Shown one piece after another: positions 27,688-36,373 of a DNA stretch of 64,000 nucleotides. Every line of letters starts with the position of its first letter. The stretch's first letter is position 1. The position numbers and the translations under genes were made by a program. A model generated the notes under the pieces. It had not been told where the DNA came from and ran no database searches. It saw nothing but the letters and a program-made list of their open reading frames with translations. Source of the DNA: Arthrobacter sp. SLBN-112 (lineage in GTDB: Bacteria; Actinomycetota; Actinomycetes; Actinomycetales; Micrococcaceae); assembly GCF_030944625.1 (NCBI RefSeq), contig NZ_JAUSXY010000001.1:4216001-4280000 (forward strand), in the 5' to 3' direction.

Positions 27688-28617
27688 TCAACGCGGCGTC
27701 ACCGCACCCGGGCAGCCTTGGCCCTGGGGGTTGGCGTTGCAGTCGTCGGCGTAGTTGCGGGTGAGCGAGCGCCAGACGCTGATGCCTTGCGGCGGGGTGC
27801 TGAACTGGCCCTGGCCGGGGATGGGCAGCGGTGGGCCGGAATTCACCGAGTAGGTGCCTTGGAACGACGTTGTCAGCACTACTTGGAAGTCTCCGGTGGC
27901 GCCGTAGGCGTGGCTGGTGCGGGTCTTCTCTCCCCAGCGGTCCTGCGGCAGCGGGCCCCCCATTGACCCCTGGGGGCCGAAGACAGTCCCGTCGCCGTAG
28001 TTCCAGGTGTACTTGACGGGTGTTGCGACGACGTGGAGCTGCTGGCCGAACATGGTGATGTCGAACTGTTGCTCAGCTGCTTCGGCGTAGAAGTTGGTTT
28101 CGGCGCCACGCAGCGTATTGGGGCTGGGCTGAGCCACGACGCTCCCGGCATTCACCGGCAGGTTCTGGAATTGCCGCTGAATATCGGCGGCGATCCGTGG
28201 CAGGAGGTCCTCGGGTTTGGCGTCGTAAAGGCAGGTGGGACCTGAGTGGTGCGCCCAGACTGCACCAGGAACACCTCGAGGCCGCGACAGCCACATGACG
28301 GGAATACCCTTGGCACCGTCCTCACGGTCCTTGCAGTCGAGCTGGCGGCCAAGGCACGGAGTGTCGAAGTCACCGCCGCCAAGGTGGCACTGGAGCTCGT
28401 ACTTGTACTCGTTGGGGTCGGTGACAACAGCACCCGGCTCCGGCCGGAAAGCGTGACCGGTGCTTGGATCCATCGTCCAGCTGCCGACATCAACTCCGAC
28501 TTCACCAAAGTCAGCTTCCAGGCTGTCGTCGGCAAACCCAGAAACGGCTGGTGCTGTGGTAAGAACGAATAAGAGAATCAGTACCGTGACGATACGACGC
28601 AGCCCCGACGCAGGCAT
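27688..28617 (-). CDS. Secreted protein with PKD-like segment, unknown function
   Basis: 309-aa protein. The N-terminus (GLRRIVTVLILLFVLTTAPAV) is a signal peptide. The mature part has several cysteines (CHLGGGDFDTPCLGRQLDC) and a PKD-like sequence KYTWNYGDGTVFG followed by TRTSHAYGATGDFQVVLTT, suggesting an extracellular beta-sandwich. Its ATG shares one base with the stop of the lipoprotein gene (TGATG), so the two are coupled and probably act together at the cell surface. No enzyme motif seen. Confidence 0.75.
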   Translation of the reverse strand: MPASGLRRIVTVLILLFVLTTAPAVSGFADDSLEADFGEVGVDVGSWTMDPSTGHAFRPEPGAVVTDPNEYKYELQCHLGGGDFDTPCLGRQLDCKDREDGAKGIPVMWLSRPRGVPGAVWAHHSGPTCLYDAKPEDLLPRIAADIQRQFQNLPVNAGSVVAQPSPNTLRGAETNFYAEAAEQQFDITMFGQQLHVVATPVKYTWNYGDGTVFGPQGSMGGPLPQDRWGEKTRTSHAYGATGDFQVVLTTSFQGTYSVNSGPPLPIPGQGQFSTPPQGISVWRSLTRNYADDCNANPQGQGCPGAVTPR

Positions 28618-29291
28618 CAGCGTAACGGGTGGAGGTCGTTGACGCGCCAAGCGCCGTCCATAAAATTGGCTAGTAATACATTGCCGGTATTCGAGCCATT
28701 GCTTGCGCTCCTGAATTCCTTGCCGCCGGTCTCGTAGTAGCTAATAGGCGTCTGCAGGACTTGCAAAATGACCTGAAAGTTTCCGTCGCTGGCTCTATCA
28801 AACGTTGTGGTGCTGGCCGGCGTTGTGATGGTTCCACCAGCCAGCCAGCGATCGCCTTGATAGTTCGCGGTTAGAGACGCAGTCAGTTTTGAGCAGTAGT
28901 CGCAGTCAGGCGAAGTGACCGCCTGTAATCCAACGACGTCACCAGTCTGGTAAGCGTAGTTGAGTTGATCGAACCAGTACCGTGTAAACGCCTCGAGCCC
29001 TTCCTTAGTCTCCGTCTTCGCCACCTCCGGAAACACGGGAACGGGGACGTTCTGGGCGGGGCCAGTTGCGTCGGCCGGCTTGTAAACGGCGCTCGGCGTG
29101 GGACTTGGAGTGGCCGAGGCGCTTGACGTGGCGCTCTCTGATGCCGCCGGGGAGGTTGTGCCTGGATCCGCAGGTGATGAGCCCGCGCAGCCGGCCAGCA
29201 GGAGCGAGCCCGCGATCACAACGGCTCCCGCGCTGAACCGCCGCGGACGGGACCAAAAAGCGCGCGACGTAAAGAGGTTCTGTAATGTCAT
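28617..29291 (-). CDS. DUF6318-like lipoprotein
   Basis: 224-aa exported protein. A basic start and hydrophobic segment end in a lipobox (LLLAGCAGS; Cys about residue 35), so it should be lipid-anchored outside the membrane. A Ser/Thr/Pro/Ala-rich linker follows. The folded part (PVFPEVAKTETKEGLEAFTR, YQTGDVVGLQAVTSPDCDYC) matches the actinobacterial DUF6318 family, with a CDYC pair. Base composition is visibly more AT-rich than in neighbours. It is the first gene of a two-gene unit with the PKD-like protein. Function unknown. Confidence 0.75.
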   Translation of the reverse strand: MTLQNLFTSRAFWSRPRRFSAGAVVIAGSLLLAGCAGSSPADPGTTSPAASESATSSASATPSPTPSAVYKPADATGPAQNVPVPVFPEVAKTETKEGLEAFTRYWFDQLNYAYQTGDVVGLQAVTSPDCDYCSKLTASLTANYQGDRWLAGGTITTPASTTTFDRASDGNFQVILQVLQTPISYYETGGKEFRSASNGSNTGNVLLANFMDGAWRVNDLHPLR

Positions 29292-29434
29292 GGGCCGCTA
29301 TTCCCCCAATAGTTTCAAGACGGCTTGCTCCGAACAGTGACTTAAGGGTAGCCCAGGTCACAATGTGGCGCTAAGACTTATCCACAGGCTCCCGCCAACG
29401 GTTTACCACCGCCGCGCACGGCAGAAAAGTCATA

Positions 29435-29468
29435 AAGGAAGCCGGTGCCCGCTGGCACCGGCTTCCTT
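29435..29468. terminator. Terminator downstream of the NCS1 permease
   Basis: A perfect 15-bp stem (arms AAGGAAGCCGGTGCC and GGCACCGGCTTCCTT) with loop CGCT lies 26 bp after the permease stop (29495). On the minus strand it is followed by TATGACTTTT. Confidence 0.75.
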
Positions 29469-29494
29469 AGAAAAGACCCAATAAAGAAACCTCG

Positions 29495-31222
29495 CTATTT
29501 CCCGGCCGGAAGTACCAGTTCCCCTGTCTTGTCGGTGGACAAGGCGAGCGACGAAACATACTGCCGGCCGCCGTCGGGCGCGTCCTGCGCTGACCGCACC
29601 ATGTCGGGCCGTTCGAATTCCATCCCGGTCACGTGGCAAAGGAGCTTGGCGTCGCTGGGGTTGCCGTCGGCGTCGAACATGGGCAGGTCGATCCCGTCGT
29701 CCGTGCGCCGCAGGTAGTACCGTCCGCGGGTCACCAGTGCCAGGACGGGAGGAAGGATCAACGCCAGGCCCACCGCGAAGATCGGCGAGTACGGCTGGAT
29801 CGCCGAACCAAACGCGCCAAAAAATACCGCAATGGAAACACCCGCGGACACCAGCATGGACACGAATCCAACCGGGTTCACGGCGTACAGCATGCCGCGC
29901 CGGAACTCCGGGACCTTGGGCGAGATCTTGAGCAGGTACTTGTTGATGGCGATGTCCGACGCCACCGTAACCACCCAGGCCATGGCGCAGTTGGCGTAGA
30001 ACCCGAGGATGGTGTTCAGGAAATCGAACATGTTCGCTTCCATCAGCACCAGGGCGATCAGCAGGTTCACCACCACGAACACCATCCGGCCCGGGTAGGT
30101 CTTGGTGATCCGGGTGAAGGAGTTGGTCCACGCCAGCGAGCCGGAGTACGCGTTGGTCACGTTGATCTTGATCTGTGAGATGACCACCAGCACCACCGCC
30201 AGGGTCATGGCGAGCCAGGCCGGCATCATCTCCTGGTAGACGCCCAGGAACTGGTGCACCGGCTCGTTGGCGGTGGCTGAAGCGGCAGGGTCCAGCGTGG
30301 CGATCAGGTAGATCGCGATGAAGAGCCCCACGATCTGCTTGATGGCACCGAAAATCACCCAGCCCGGCCCAGCCAGGATCACAGCCCGCCACCAGGCACC
30401 CCTGTTGGCATCCGTACGCGGCGGCATGAACCGGAGGTAGTCGATCTGCTCGGCGATCTGCGCCATCAACGACAGGCATACCCCGGCGGCAAGCATGACG
30501 GACGCGAGGTTCGGCCCGCCGTCACCGGACGCCCCCGTGTAGGCAAAGAAGCTGTCAATGCTCTCGGGGTGGGAGATCAGCAGATACCCCACCGGGACCA
30601 CCATCAGGAGCAGCCAGAGCGGCGTGGTCCACACCTGCAGCTTGGCAAGGGTGTTCATGCCGTAAATCACCAGCGGAATGATGATGATTGTGGACGCGGC
30701 GTAGCCCATCCACTGCGGAATGCCGAGCCCCAACTCCAGGCCTTGGGCCATGATGGACCCTTCCAGCGCAAAGAAAATGAAGGTGAACGTCGCAAAGATG
30801 ACGTTGGTGACCACGGACCCGTAGTACCCGAAGCCGGAGCCGCGGGTGATCAGGTCCAGGTCGATGTTGTAGCGGGCAGCGTAGTACGCCAGCGGAAATC
30901 CGGTGGCGAAGATGACCACTGCCGCCACCACAATCCCCAGGAGCGCATTGACCGTGCCGTACGAAATACCAATGTTGGCGCCGATCGAGAAGTCCGCCAG
31001 GTACGCGATGCCGCCCAGCGCACTGGTGGCCACCACCCCGGCGCTCCACTTGCGGTACGAGCGCGGTGCGAACCGGAGCGTGTAGTCTTCCAGGCTTTCC
31101 TTAGTGGCATTGAGGGCGGCAGTGTTGCCCGCCGCCCGGGTTGCCGGAGGATGTCCGACGACGGCGGCCCCCGCGGGTGCCGCCGGTTCCAGCAGCTGCT
31201 GGGTATCCAGGTCGTGGCTCAT
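29495..31222 (-). CDS. NCS1 family nucleobase/cation symporter (purine-cytosine permease type)
   Basis: 575-aa permease with about twelve membrane helices. The loop SLEDYTLRFAPRSYRKWSAG before helix 1 and ARYNIDLDLITRGSGFGYYGS, rich in glycine, are typical of the purine-cytosine permease branch of NCS1. It should import a nucleobase or related compound with a cation. The substrate is unknown and no catabolic genes adjoin it. It diverges from bioB, so a biotin-related or vitamin role cannot be excluded, though NCS1 members are not known biotin carriers. An AAGAGACAGG stretch precedes the ATG. Confidence 0.85.
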   Translation of the reverse strand: MSHDLDTQQLLEPAAPAGAAVVGHPPATRAAGNTAALNATKESLEDYTLRFAPRSYRKWSAGVVATSALGGIAYLADFSIGANIGISYGTVNALLGIVVAAVVIFATGFPLAYYAARYNIDLDLITRGSGFGYYGSVVTNVIFATFTFIFFALEGSIMAQGLELGLGIPQWMGYAASTIIIIPLVIYGMNTLAKLQVWTTPLWLLLMVVPVGYLLISHPESIDSFFAYTGASGDGGPNLASVMLAAGVCLSLMAQIAEQIDYLRFMPPRTDANRGAWWRAVILAGPGWVIFGAIKQIVGLFIAIYLIATLDPAASATANEPVHQFLGVYQEMMPAWLAMTLAVVLVVISQIKINVTNAYSGSLAWTNSFTRITKTYPGRMVFVVVNLLIALVLMEANMFDFLNTILGFYANCAMAWVVTVASDIAINKYLLKISPKVPEFRRGMLYAVNPVGFVSMLVSAGVSIAVFFGAFGSAIQPYSPIFAVGLALILPPVLALVTRGRYYLRRTDDGIDLPMFDADGNPSDAKLLCHVTGMEFERPDMVRSAQDAPDGGRQYVSSLALSTDKTGELVLPAGK

Positions 31223-31274
31223 TTATGCCTGTCTCTTTCGATGGGAGGGGAACGTCTCGAAGCGACGCTATCCA

Positions 31275-31338
31275 GCCGAAACGACAGGGCGGTCACGGAA
31301 CTGTTTCGGCGGTGTTAAGTATTGACTGAAGGTGTCAA
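31275..31338. promoter_or_regulatory. Inverted repeats in the permease/bioB divergent region
   Basis: GCCGAAAC and GTTTCGGC (31275-31282/31303-31310) form one dyad. TTGAC-N7-GTCAA (31322-31338) forms a second, and also supplies a TTGACA hexamer on the minus strand. They are candidate operators for a biotin or permease regulator. They do not match the BirA or BioQ consensus sequences that I know. Confidence 0.4.
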
Positions 31339-31436
31339 CAAAGTCCGAGTTCCGGCCTTGTGGGCAGTCCACAAAAATGGCAGCCGCGCATGGAACTAGC
31401 GTCGGAAAGGACATACCGGCGAGCCAAAGGACAGCG

Positions 31437-32456
31437 ATGACGAATCCCCTTCCACTGCAGGACCACTCCATCCTGGAAACGGCCAGGAGGCAGGTCCTGG
31501 AGCAGGGCATCGGGCTCGACCAGGCACAACTGCTGGACGTCCTCCGCCTCCCTGACGACGCACTCCCGGCACTCCTTGACCTGGCCCACCAAGTCCGGCT
31601 GCGGCATTGCGGTGAGGAGGTGGAAGTGGAGGGCATCATCTCCATCAAGACCGGCGGTTGCCCCGAGGACTGCCATTTCTGCAGCCAGTCCGGGCTGTTC
31701 GATTCCCCGGTCCGCGGCGTGTGGCTGGACATTCCGGAACTGGTCAAGGCCGCGAAGGAAACCGCCGCCACCGGCGCTACGGAATTCTGCATTGTGGCTG
31801 CCGTCCGTGGCCCCGACATCAAACTCATGAACCAGGTCAAGTTCGCGATCGACCGCATCAGGCAGGAAGTGGACATCAATATCGCCTGTTCCCTGGGCAT
31901 GCTGACCCAGCGGCAGGTGGACCAACTGGCCGGCTGGGGGGTCCACCGCTACAACCACAACCTGGAAACCGCCCGCAGCTTCTTCCCGCAGGTGGTCACC
32001 ACCCACACCTACGAGGAGCGGCTGGAAACCTGCGCCATGGTCAAGGCTGCCGGGATGGAGCTGTGTTGCGGGGCGTTGATCGGGATGGGTGAAACCCTTG
32101 AGCAGCGCGCCGAACTTGCGGCGCAACTGGCGGACCTGGAACCACATGAGGTTCCGCTGAACTTCCTCAATCCCAGGCCGGGCACACCGCTCCAGGACCA
32201 GCCGGTCATGGACGGGAAAGACGCGCTGCGCGCAATTGCGGCTTTCCGGCTCGCGATGCCCGGCACCGTGCTGCGCTACGCCGGCGGCCGCGAACTCACA
32301 CTCGGCGACCTCGGCACCCGTGACGGCCTCCTGGGCGGCATCAACGCCGTCATCGTCGGTAACTACCTCACCACCCTGGGCCGCCCGGCCACCGCTGACC
32401 TCAACCTCCTGGTGGAGCTGAATATGCCCATCAAGGAATTGCAGAAAACCTTATGA
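31437..32456 (+). CDS. bioB: Biotin synthase
   Basis: 339-aa radical SAM enzyme that inserts sulfur into dethiobiotin. The radical SAM cluster CPEDCHFC (about residues 75-82) is intact. [31 protein letters not shown] and [11 protein letters not shown] are BioB hallmarks, and the auxiliary-cluster cysteines appear at FCIVAA, NIACSLG and LETCAMV. The ATG at 31437 has AAAGGA 6 nt upstream. The stop overlaps the start of bsaP (ATGA at 32453-32456). No bioA, bioD or bioF lies nearby. Confidence 0.95.
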   Translation: MTNPLPLQDHSILETARRQVLEQGIGLDQAQLLDVLRLPDDALPALLDLAHQVRLRHCGEEVEVEGIISIKTGGCPEDCHFCSQSGLFDSPVRGVWLDIPELVKAAKETAATGATEFCIVAAVRGPDIKLMNQVKFAIDRIRQEVDINIACSLGMLTQRQVDQLAGWGVHRYNHNLETARSFFPQVVTTHTYEERLETCAMVKAAGMELCCGALIGMGETLEQRAELAAQLADLEPHEVPLNFLNPRPGTPLQDQPVMDGKDALRAIAAFRLAMPGTVLRYAGGRELTLGDLGTRDGLLGGINAVIVGNYLTTLGRPATADLNLLVELNMPIKELQKTL

Positions 32457-32728
32457 GCAGCCCGGACCTCTTCCCGCCGGCTGAAACTCCCTACTGCGAA
32501 CTCTGTGGACTTCCGCTGCAGGCTCATTCCCTGCACGGGGACGCGCCCACCGAGGAGGAGTACGACGGCGGCGACGCACCGCCGTCGTACCACCACGCCA
32601 GGTGCGCGGTCCTTCTCCAGCTGGAGCCGCCGCGCTTCTGCGCGTCCTGCGGCCGCAGGCTCAAGGTCCAGGTTTCCCCGCTGGGCTGGTGGGCCACTTG
32701 CTCCCGGCACGGATTGAACGCTTCGTAA
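32453..32728 (+). CDS. bsaP: Biotin synthase auxiliary protein (BsaP-like)
   Basis: 91-aa cysteine-rich protein whose ATG overlaps the bioB stop. It has CELC (about residue 15), a His/Cys segment YHHARC, CASC near 63 and a final Cys in WWATCSRHG, a pattern suited to binding a metal or Fe-S cluster. Mycobacteria carry a similar small protein directly after bioB (Rv1590) that biotin synthase there needs for activity. Position, size and Cys pattern support the same role here; sequence similarity was judged by eye only. Confidence 0.75.
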   Translation: MSSPDLFPPAETPYCELCGLPLQAHSLHGDAPTEEEYDGGDAPPSYHHARCAVLLQLEPPRFCASCGRRLKVQVSPLGWWATCSRHGLNAS

Positions 32729-32779
32729 AGGGGACTCCGGACCCTGGCGCGTTCCTACCCGGACGAGAACAATGGCGGC

Positions 32780-33214
32780 ATGATGTTTGAACATGCGGAC
32801 GGCAATCCCGTCCTGGAACTCGACGGTGAGCAGTCGTGGCGGCTTCTGGCGGCAACGCAACACGGCCGGCTGGTGGTTTCCGTTGCGGGCGAACCCGACA
32901 TTTTCCCGGTGAATTACGTGACGTCGAACCGGAAGGTTTACCTCCGCACGGCGCCGGGGAACAAACTCGCGCAGCTGACCATCAATGCCCGGGTCCTTTT
33001 TGAGACCGATGGCATCCTTTCCGCGGAAGCGTGGTCCGTTGTGCTGCGGGGAACAGCGCGGGTGCTGAGCAACTCGGACGAGCTTGCCGCCATTGAAGAG
33101 CTCGGCCTGAAGACCTGGGTTCCCACGCTCAAGGACTTCTACGTGGAAATCGACCCCACCTCCGTCAGCGGCCGGCACTTCGTGTTCGGCGAACAGCCGG
33201 AACGGGAGATTTAG
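32780..33214 (+). CDS. Pyridoxamine 5'-phosphate oxidase-like (flavin/F420-binding split barrel) protein
   Basis: 144-aa protein of the PNPOx-like split-barrel fold. ESWRLLAATQHGRLVVS-type start, DIFPVNYVTSNRKVYLRTAPG, VLFETDGILSAEAWSVVLRGTARVL in segments and the C-terminal SGRHFVFG match the small actinobacterial family that binds FMN, F420 or heme. True pyridoxine-phosphate oxidase is longer, so vitamin B6 synthesis is unlikely. ATG codons at 32780 and 32783 are adjacent; the usual ribosome site is absent. Substrate unknown. Confidence 0.8.
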   Translation: MMFEHADGNPVLELDGEQSWRLLAATQHGRLVVSVAGEPDIFPVNYVTSNRKVYLRTAPGNKLAQLTINARVLFETDGILSAEAWSVVLRGTARVLSNSDELAAIEELGLKTWVPTLKDFYVEIDPTSVSGRHFVFGEQPEREI

Positions 33215-33221
33215 GCACTCG

Positions 33222-33233
33222 TAGACTGGAAAG
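33222..33233 (+). promoter_or_regulatory. Probable leaderless -10 element of vsr
   Basis: TAGACT (33222-33227) is followed by GGAAAG and the ATG at 33234. The hexamer is identical to that of the GntR gene at 7711, at the same six-base spacing. Confidence 0.5.
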
Positions 33234-33692
33234 ATGCCGGACACTTCCAGCGAAGCCAAACCCACTGCAGACAAACTCACCCCCGAGCGGCGCAGCTGGA
33301 ACATGTCCCGGATCCGCGGCAAGGACACCAAACCGGAGTTGCTGGTGCGGCGGCTCCTGCATGCCAGGGGCTACCGGTACCGCCTGCACGGCGCGTCAGG
33401 CGGCTCCAAACTCCCCGGCAATCCGGACCTCGTTTTCGCCGGCCGCCACAAGGTGATCTTCGTGCACGGCTGCTTCTGGCATTTCCATGACTGCCGGGCG
33501 GGTCAGCATGCGCCCAAGGCCAATGCGGACTTCTGGGAGGCAAAGCGCACCCGCACCCGGGAACGCGACGCCGATCAACTCCGCCGGTTGGAAGGCGCCG
33601 GCTGGAAGGTCCTGACCGTCTGGGAGTGCGAAATGAAGGACCCCTCAGCCCTCGAAGCCCACCTCCTCCACTTCCTGGAGGCACGCCCCTGA
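33234..33692 (+). CDS. vsr: Very short patch repair (Vsr) endonuclease
   Basis: 152-aa Vsr-type nuclease, which nicks next to T:G mismatches formed by deamination of 5-methylcytosine. Family segments are NMSRIRGKDTKPELLVRRLL, LPGNPDLVF (catalytic Asp), IFVHGCFWHFHDC (metal-site Cys/His) and WKVLTVWECEM. A cytosine methyltransferase usually sits next to vsr, but none is in this window. The gene is leaderless by its promoter spacing and converges on the mannanase gene. Vsr-fold proteins also occur in other DNA systems, but the match here is close. Confidence 0.9.
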   Translation: MPDTSSEAKPTADKLTPERRSWNMSRIRGKDTKPELLVRRLLHARGYRYRLHGASGGSKLPGNPDLVFAGRHKVIFVHGCFWHFHDCRAGQHAPKANADFWEAKRTRTRERDADQLRRLEGAGWKVLTVWECEMKDPSALEAHLLHFLEARP

Positions 33693-33723
33693 CAGTATCG
33701 GAGCAGCAACCCCTATCCCCTAG

Positions 33724-34947
33724 CTAGCTCCTCCGGGCCAACAGGGCTGACTTGAAGGCGGTAGCGGACGACGCACTGCTGTTGATGCGCCAGTCGGTTT
33801 CCTTCTGCATGTGGAACCAGACGAAGCCCATGACGTCAGGCTGCGCGGCCAGGTAGGACACCAGGTCCGTGTTCCATGTCGCTTTGGAACCGCCCAGCTC
33901 GCTGGACGCAGTCTCGGCGATCAGGACCGGTTTTCCCGGGGCCAGGGTGCGGAGCTGGGAGATTCCCGGGGCAAAAAGGTCCACCGGGGAAATCCAGCTG
34001 CTCCAGGTTTGCGACGTGCCCCAGTTGTAGCCGTCCAGTGCCACAACGTCGACGTACCCGGCGCCGGGGAACAAGCCTGCCAGGTCCGTCGAACCCCAGT
34101 AGGGCACGTTTGGCGACCACACCCATTGGACGTTGCCGGCACCTGTGGCGGCAACGACGTCGTGCACATGCCGCCAGGCGGCGACGTAGTCGCCGGACTG
34201 GTTTCCGTTGACGCCCTCCGCCCACGGGTACCAGTTGCCGTTCATTTCATGGGCGAAACGCAACATGACCGGTTTGCCCCACGCAGCGATTGACTGCCCC
34301 CATTGGGTGATGGTCCCGTCGAAATCGCCGGCGGCCACCCGGTCCAAAGCGTACGCAGGCTGATCCACGCCACCGCCCCACGCCCACGGTTCCCACGTGA
34401 CCAAGGGGGTGGCACCCCGCGAGCGGGCGGCGTCCATCTCAGCCACCGGCGGCGCTTGCAGGAAGTCCTTGTAGATCATCAGGATGGACGGACTTTCCCC
34501 GGCAAGGGTGGCCACCTCGTCCAACTCCGTGCTGGCCAAGGGGCCCCCGGGGTTGGCAACGCCAAAGCGCAAGGCCGCGGTACTGACGGCGGGAGGAGCC
34601 GGAGCCGGGGCCGCCTCCACCACGAAAGTGGCTGATGCTTTGATGGATGAGGTCTTGGCGGTAATGCTGATGCTTCCGGTGGACGCGGCCGGAATGGTGA
34701 TGCCGGTGCTGAACGCCCCGGTTGATGTGGTCTGGAATGGGAACGTTGCCGAACCCACAATCACTGTCCCGGTGGTGGACGCCTTGAACCCGGTTCCGGC
34801 GACCGTCACTGCGGAGCCGGCCGGACCGGACGCAGGGTTGAGCGTGATTTGCGGCGATGTGGCCGCGCTGGCTGGTTGGACCACGGAAAAGACCAATCCG
34901 GAAGCCACCAACAAAGCAAGGACAAGGGTCTTCAGCGAACGAAACAC
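33724..34947 (-). CDS. Secreted glycoside hydrolase family 26 protein (beta-mannanase-like)
   Basis: 407-aa exported enzyme. A signal peptide (SLKTLVLALLVASGLVF to ASA) is followed by an immunoglobulin-like IPT/TIG domain at about 30-110 (SPQITLNPASGPAGSAVTV). An Ala/Pro linker leads to the GH26 barrel. The acid/base Glu is in RFAHEMNGNWYPW (about 234) and the nucleophile Glu in PVLIAETASSE (about 341). It probably cuts beta-mannan or a related beta-glycan outside the cell. The start is a GTG. No sugar transporter or partner hydrolase is adjacent. Upstream, 34948-35169 holds nothing recognisable. Confidence 0.88.
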   Translation of the reverse strand: MFRSLKTLVLALLVASGLVFSVVQPASAATSPQITLNPASGPAGSAVTVAGTGFKASTTGTVIVGSATFPFQTTSTGAFSTGITIPAASTGSISITAKTSSIKASATFVVEAAPAPAPPAVSTAALRFGVANPGGPLASTELDEVATLAGESPSILMIYKDFLQAPPVAEMDAARSRGATPLVTWEPWAWGGGVDQPAYALDRVAAGDFDGTITQWGQSIAAWGKPVMLRFAHEMNGNWYPWAEGVNGNQSGDYVAAWRHVHDVVAATGAGNVQWVWSPNVPYWGSTDLAGLFPGAGYVDVVALDGYNWGTSQTWSSWISPVDLFAPGISQLRTLAPGKPVLIAETASSELGGSKATWNTDLVSYLAAQPDVMGFVWFHMQKETDWRINSSASSATAFKSALLARRS

Positions 34948-35169
34948 GGCAATCTATCCCCAGATTTGAAGGCGGCCAGGCCGCTGGTGTGGCAGCGCGA
35001 AAAGCGCTGGCTTGATGATAGGGCCAAAAACCGCAATCTCATCAAGAAACCCGCAATTAATTTCCCAACCACGGATGCCGCACGGGAACAGACCTAACCT
35101 GAACAAATACCGGTTCCCTCGCGTATCCGGCTGGTTCCAGAGTCCGCACGTTCAGCCGAAAGGAGTGTC

Positions 35170-35580
35170 ATGAGCACGTCAGATGATGCACCCAGACCGC
35201 TGGTGGACCCCTCGGTCCTGGACCGGTTGCGGGAGGAACTGGAGGAAGAAGAGGGCTACAGCCGGGTCTTCGTGGCGAACTTCATCGACTACCTGCCCGA
35301 GCGGCTGGACAAGCTGCGGCTCGCCCTCACCACCGGCGACCTGGAGGGTTCCATGGACGCGGTCCTAAGCCTGAAGACGGCAAGCCAAATGGTTGGTGCT
35401 GAACGCCTGGCAGGCATGGCCCAGGACCTGGAAGCCGAGATCAGGGCAGAAGCGCGCCACGCCGACATGTCGGTGGCGTTGCCGCGGCTGGCGGCCACGT
35501 TCCTGCGGCCCATCACCCAGTGCAGCAGGCAGACCATCCACCGGCTGCAGGCTCAGTGCTGTCCCGGCGCCAAACGGTAA
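35170..35580 (+). CDS. Degenerate histidine phosphotransfer (Hpt) domain protein
   Basis: 136-aa helical protein with the Hpt pattern: YSRVFVANFIDYLPERLDKL, then DAVLSLKTASQMVGAERLAGM. In Hpt domains the phospho-accepting His precedes xLKG; here Leu66 (codon CTA) stands at that place. It should therefore not accept phosphate by the normal route and may act as a scaffold. The start follows AAAGGAG. It overlaps the opposing response regulator gene by 28 bp at the 3' end, suggesting a linked signalling group with the RR and kinase. Confidence 0.75.
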   Translation: MSTSDDAPRPLVDPSVLDRLREELEEEEGYSRVFVANFIDYLPERLDKLRLALTTGDLEGSMDAVLSLKTASQMVGAERLAGMAQDLEAEIRAEARHADMSVALPRLAATFLRPITQCSRQTIHRLQAQCCPGAKR

Positions 35581-36317
35581 CCAACGCCGCGGACTGTCTG
35601 CAGCCACCGCGGCTGCTGCGGCGAGTCACCCAGCTTTTTGCGCAGGTTTCCCATGTGGACTTCCACGGATCGTTCGTCAGCCTCGCTGATGTAACTGCCG
35701 ACGTCGTAATCCTCGTCCCGGAGCCGGCGCACCAGGTCCGACTTGGTCCGGACCGTGCGGCCCGCCTCAAGTAGCGCATACAGGAGCTCGAATTCGGTGC
35801 GGGTCAGGTTCATTTCCCTGCCGTCGACGGTCACGGTGCGGGACGCGTAGCTCAACTCAAGGCCGTTGTGGCTGAAGTTTCCACGCTCGGGGTGGGCAGC
35901 GCCGTCAGCCGACGGATCCACCGCGACCTCGCCGGGGTCCGGGACGGACCGTGGGCGTCGCATCATGGCCGCGACCCGGGCACGGAGCTCCCGTGGGCGG
36001 AAGGGTTTGGTGAGGTAGTCGTCCGCACCCGATTCGAGCCCGATCAACGTGTCCAGTTCCTCGGTACGCGCCGTCAGCATCACGATGTAAGCGTCCGAAA
36101 ACTCCCGGATCTGCCGGGAAACTTCAAAGCCGTCAATGTCCGGCAGTCCCAAATCCAGCGTAATGACGTCAGGATTCAGGCTCTTGGCCATCAGCACGCC
36201 TTCAGCGCCGCCACTGGCGACGGTAACGTCAAATCCAGCCTGGGTCAGCACAGTGCGAACCAGTTCCCGAATGTCGTGGTCATCTTCGATGACCAGACCC
36301 ACACGTGCCTCACTCAT
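35553..36317 (-). CDS. Response regulator, OmpR/PhoB family
   Basis: 254-aa two-component regulator. Receiver: acidic pair in VIEDDHD (Asp12/13), phospho-acceptor Asp55 in ITLDLGLPD, the Thr in VMLTART and Lys104 in LTKPFRP. A linker of about 40 residues leads to a winged-helix output domain (MNLTRTEFELLYALLEAG, SEADERSVEVHMGNLRKKLG, TVRGVGYRLAPG). A TATACT -10 lies at 36344-36349 on the minus strand. It diverges from the histidine kinase gene, its likely partner, rather than forming the usual operon. Confidence 0.93.
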   Translation of the reverse strand: MSEARVGLVIEDDHDIRELVRTVLTQAGFDVTVASGGAEGVLMAKSLNPDVITLDLGLPDIDGFEVSRQIREFSDAYIVMLTARTEELDTLIGLESGADDYLTKPFRPRELRARVAAMMRRPRSVPDPGEVAVDPSADGAAHPERGNFSHNGLELSYASRTVTVDGREMNLTRTEFELLYALLEAGRTVRTKSDLVRRLRDEDYDVGSYISEADERSVEVHMGNLRKKLGDSPQQPRWLQTVRGVGYRLAPGQH

Positions 36318-36361
36318 AGAGCCCCCTCAGTGCCAACGTCAGAAGTATAGCTGGCTGCGGA

Positions 36362-36373
36362 TATCCTGCTGGT
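36362..36373 (+). promoter_or_regulatory. Leaderless promoter of the short upstream frame
   Basis: TATCCT (36362-36367) is followed by GCTGGT and ATG at 36374, the leaderless spacing seen elsewhere in this window. The identical hexamer and spacing serve the deaminase gene at 14991. Confidence 0.5.
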
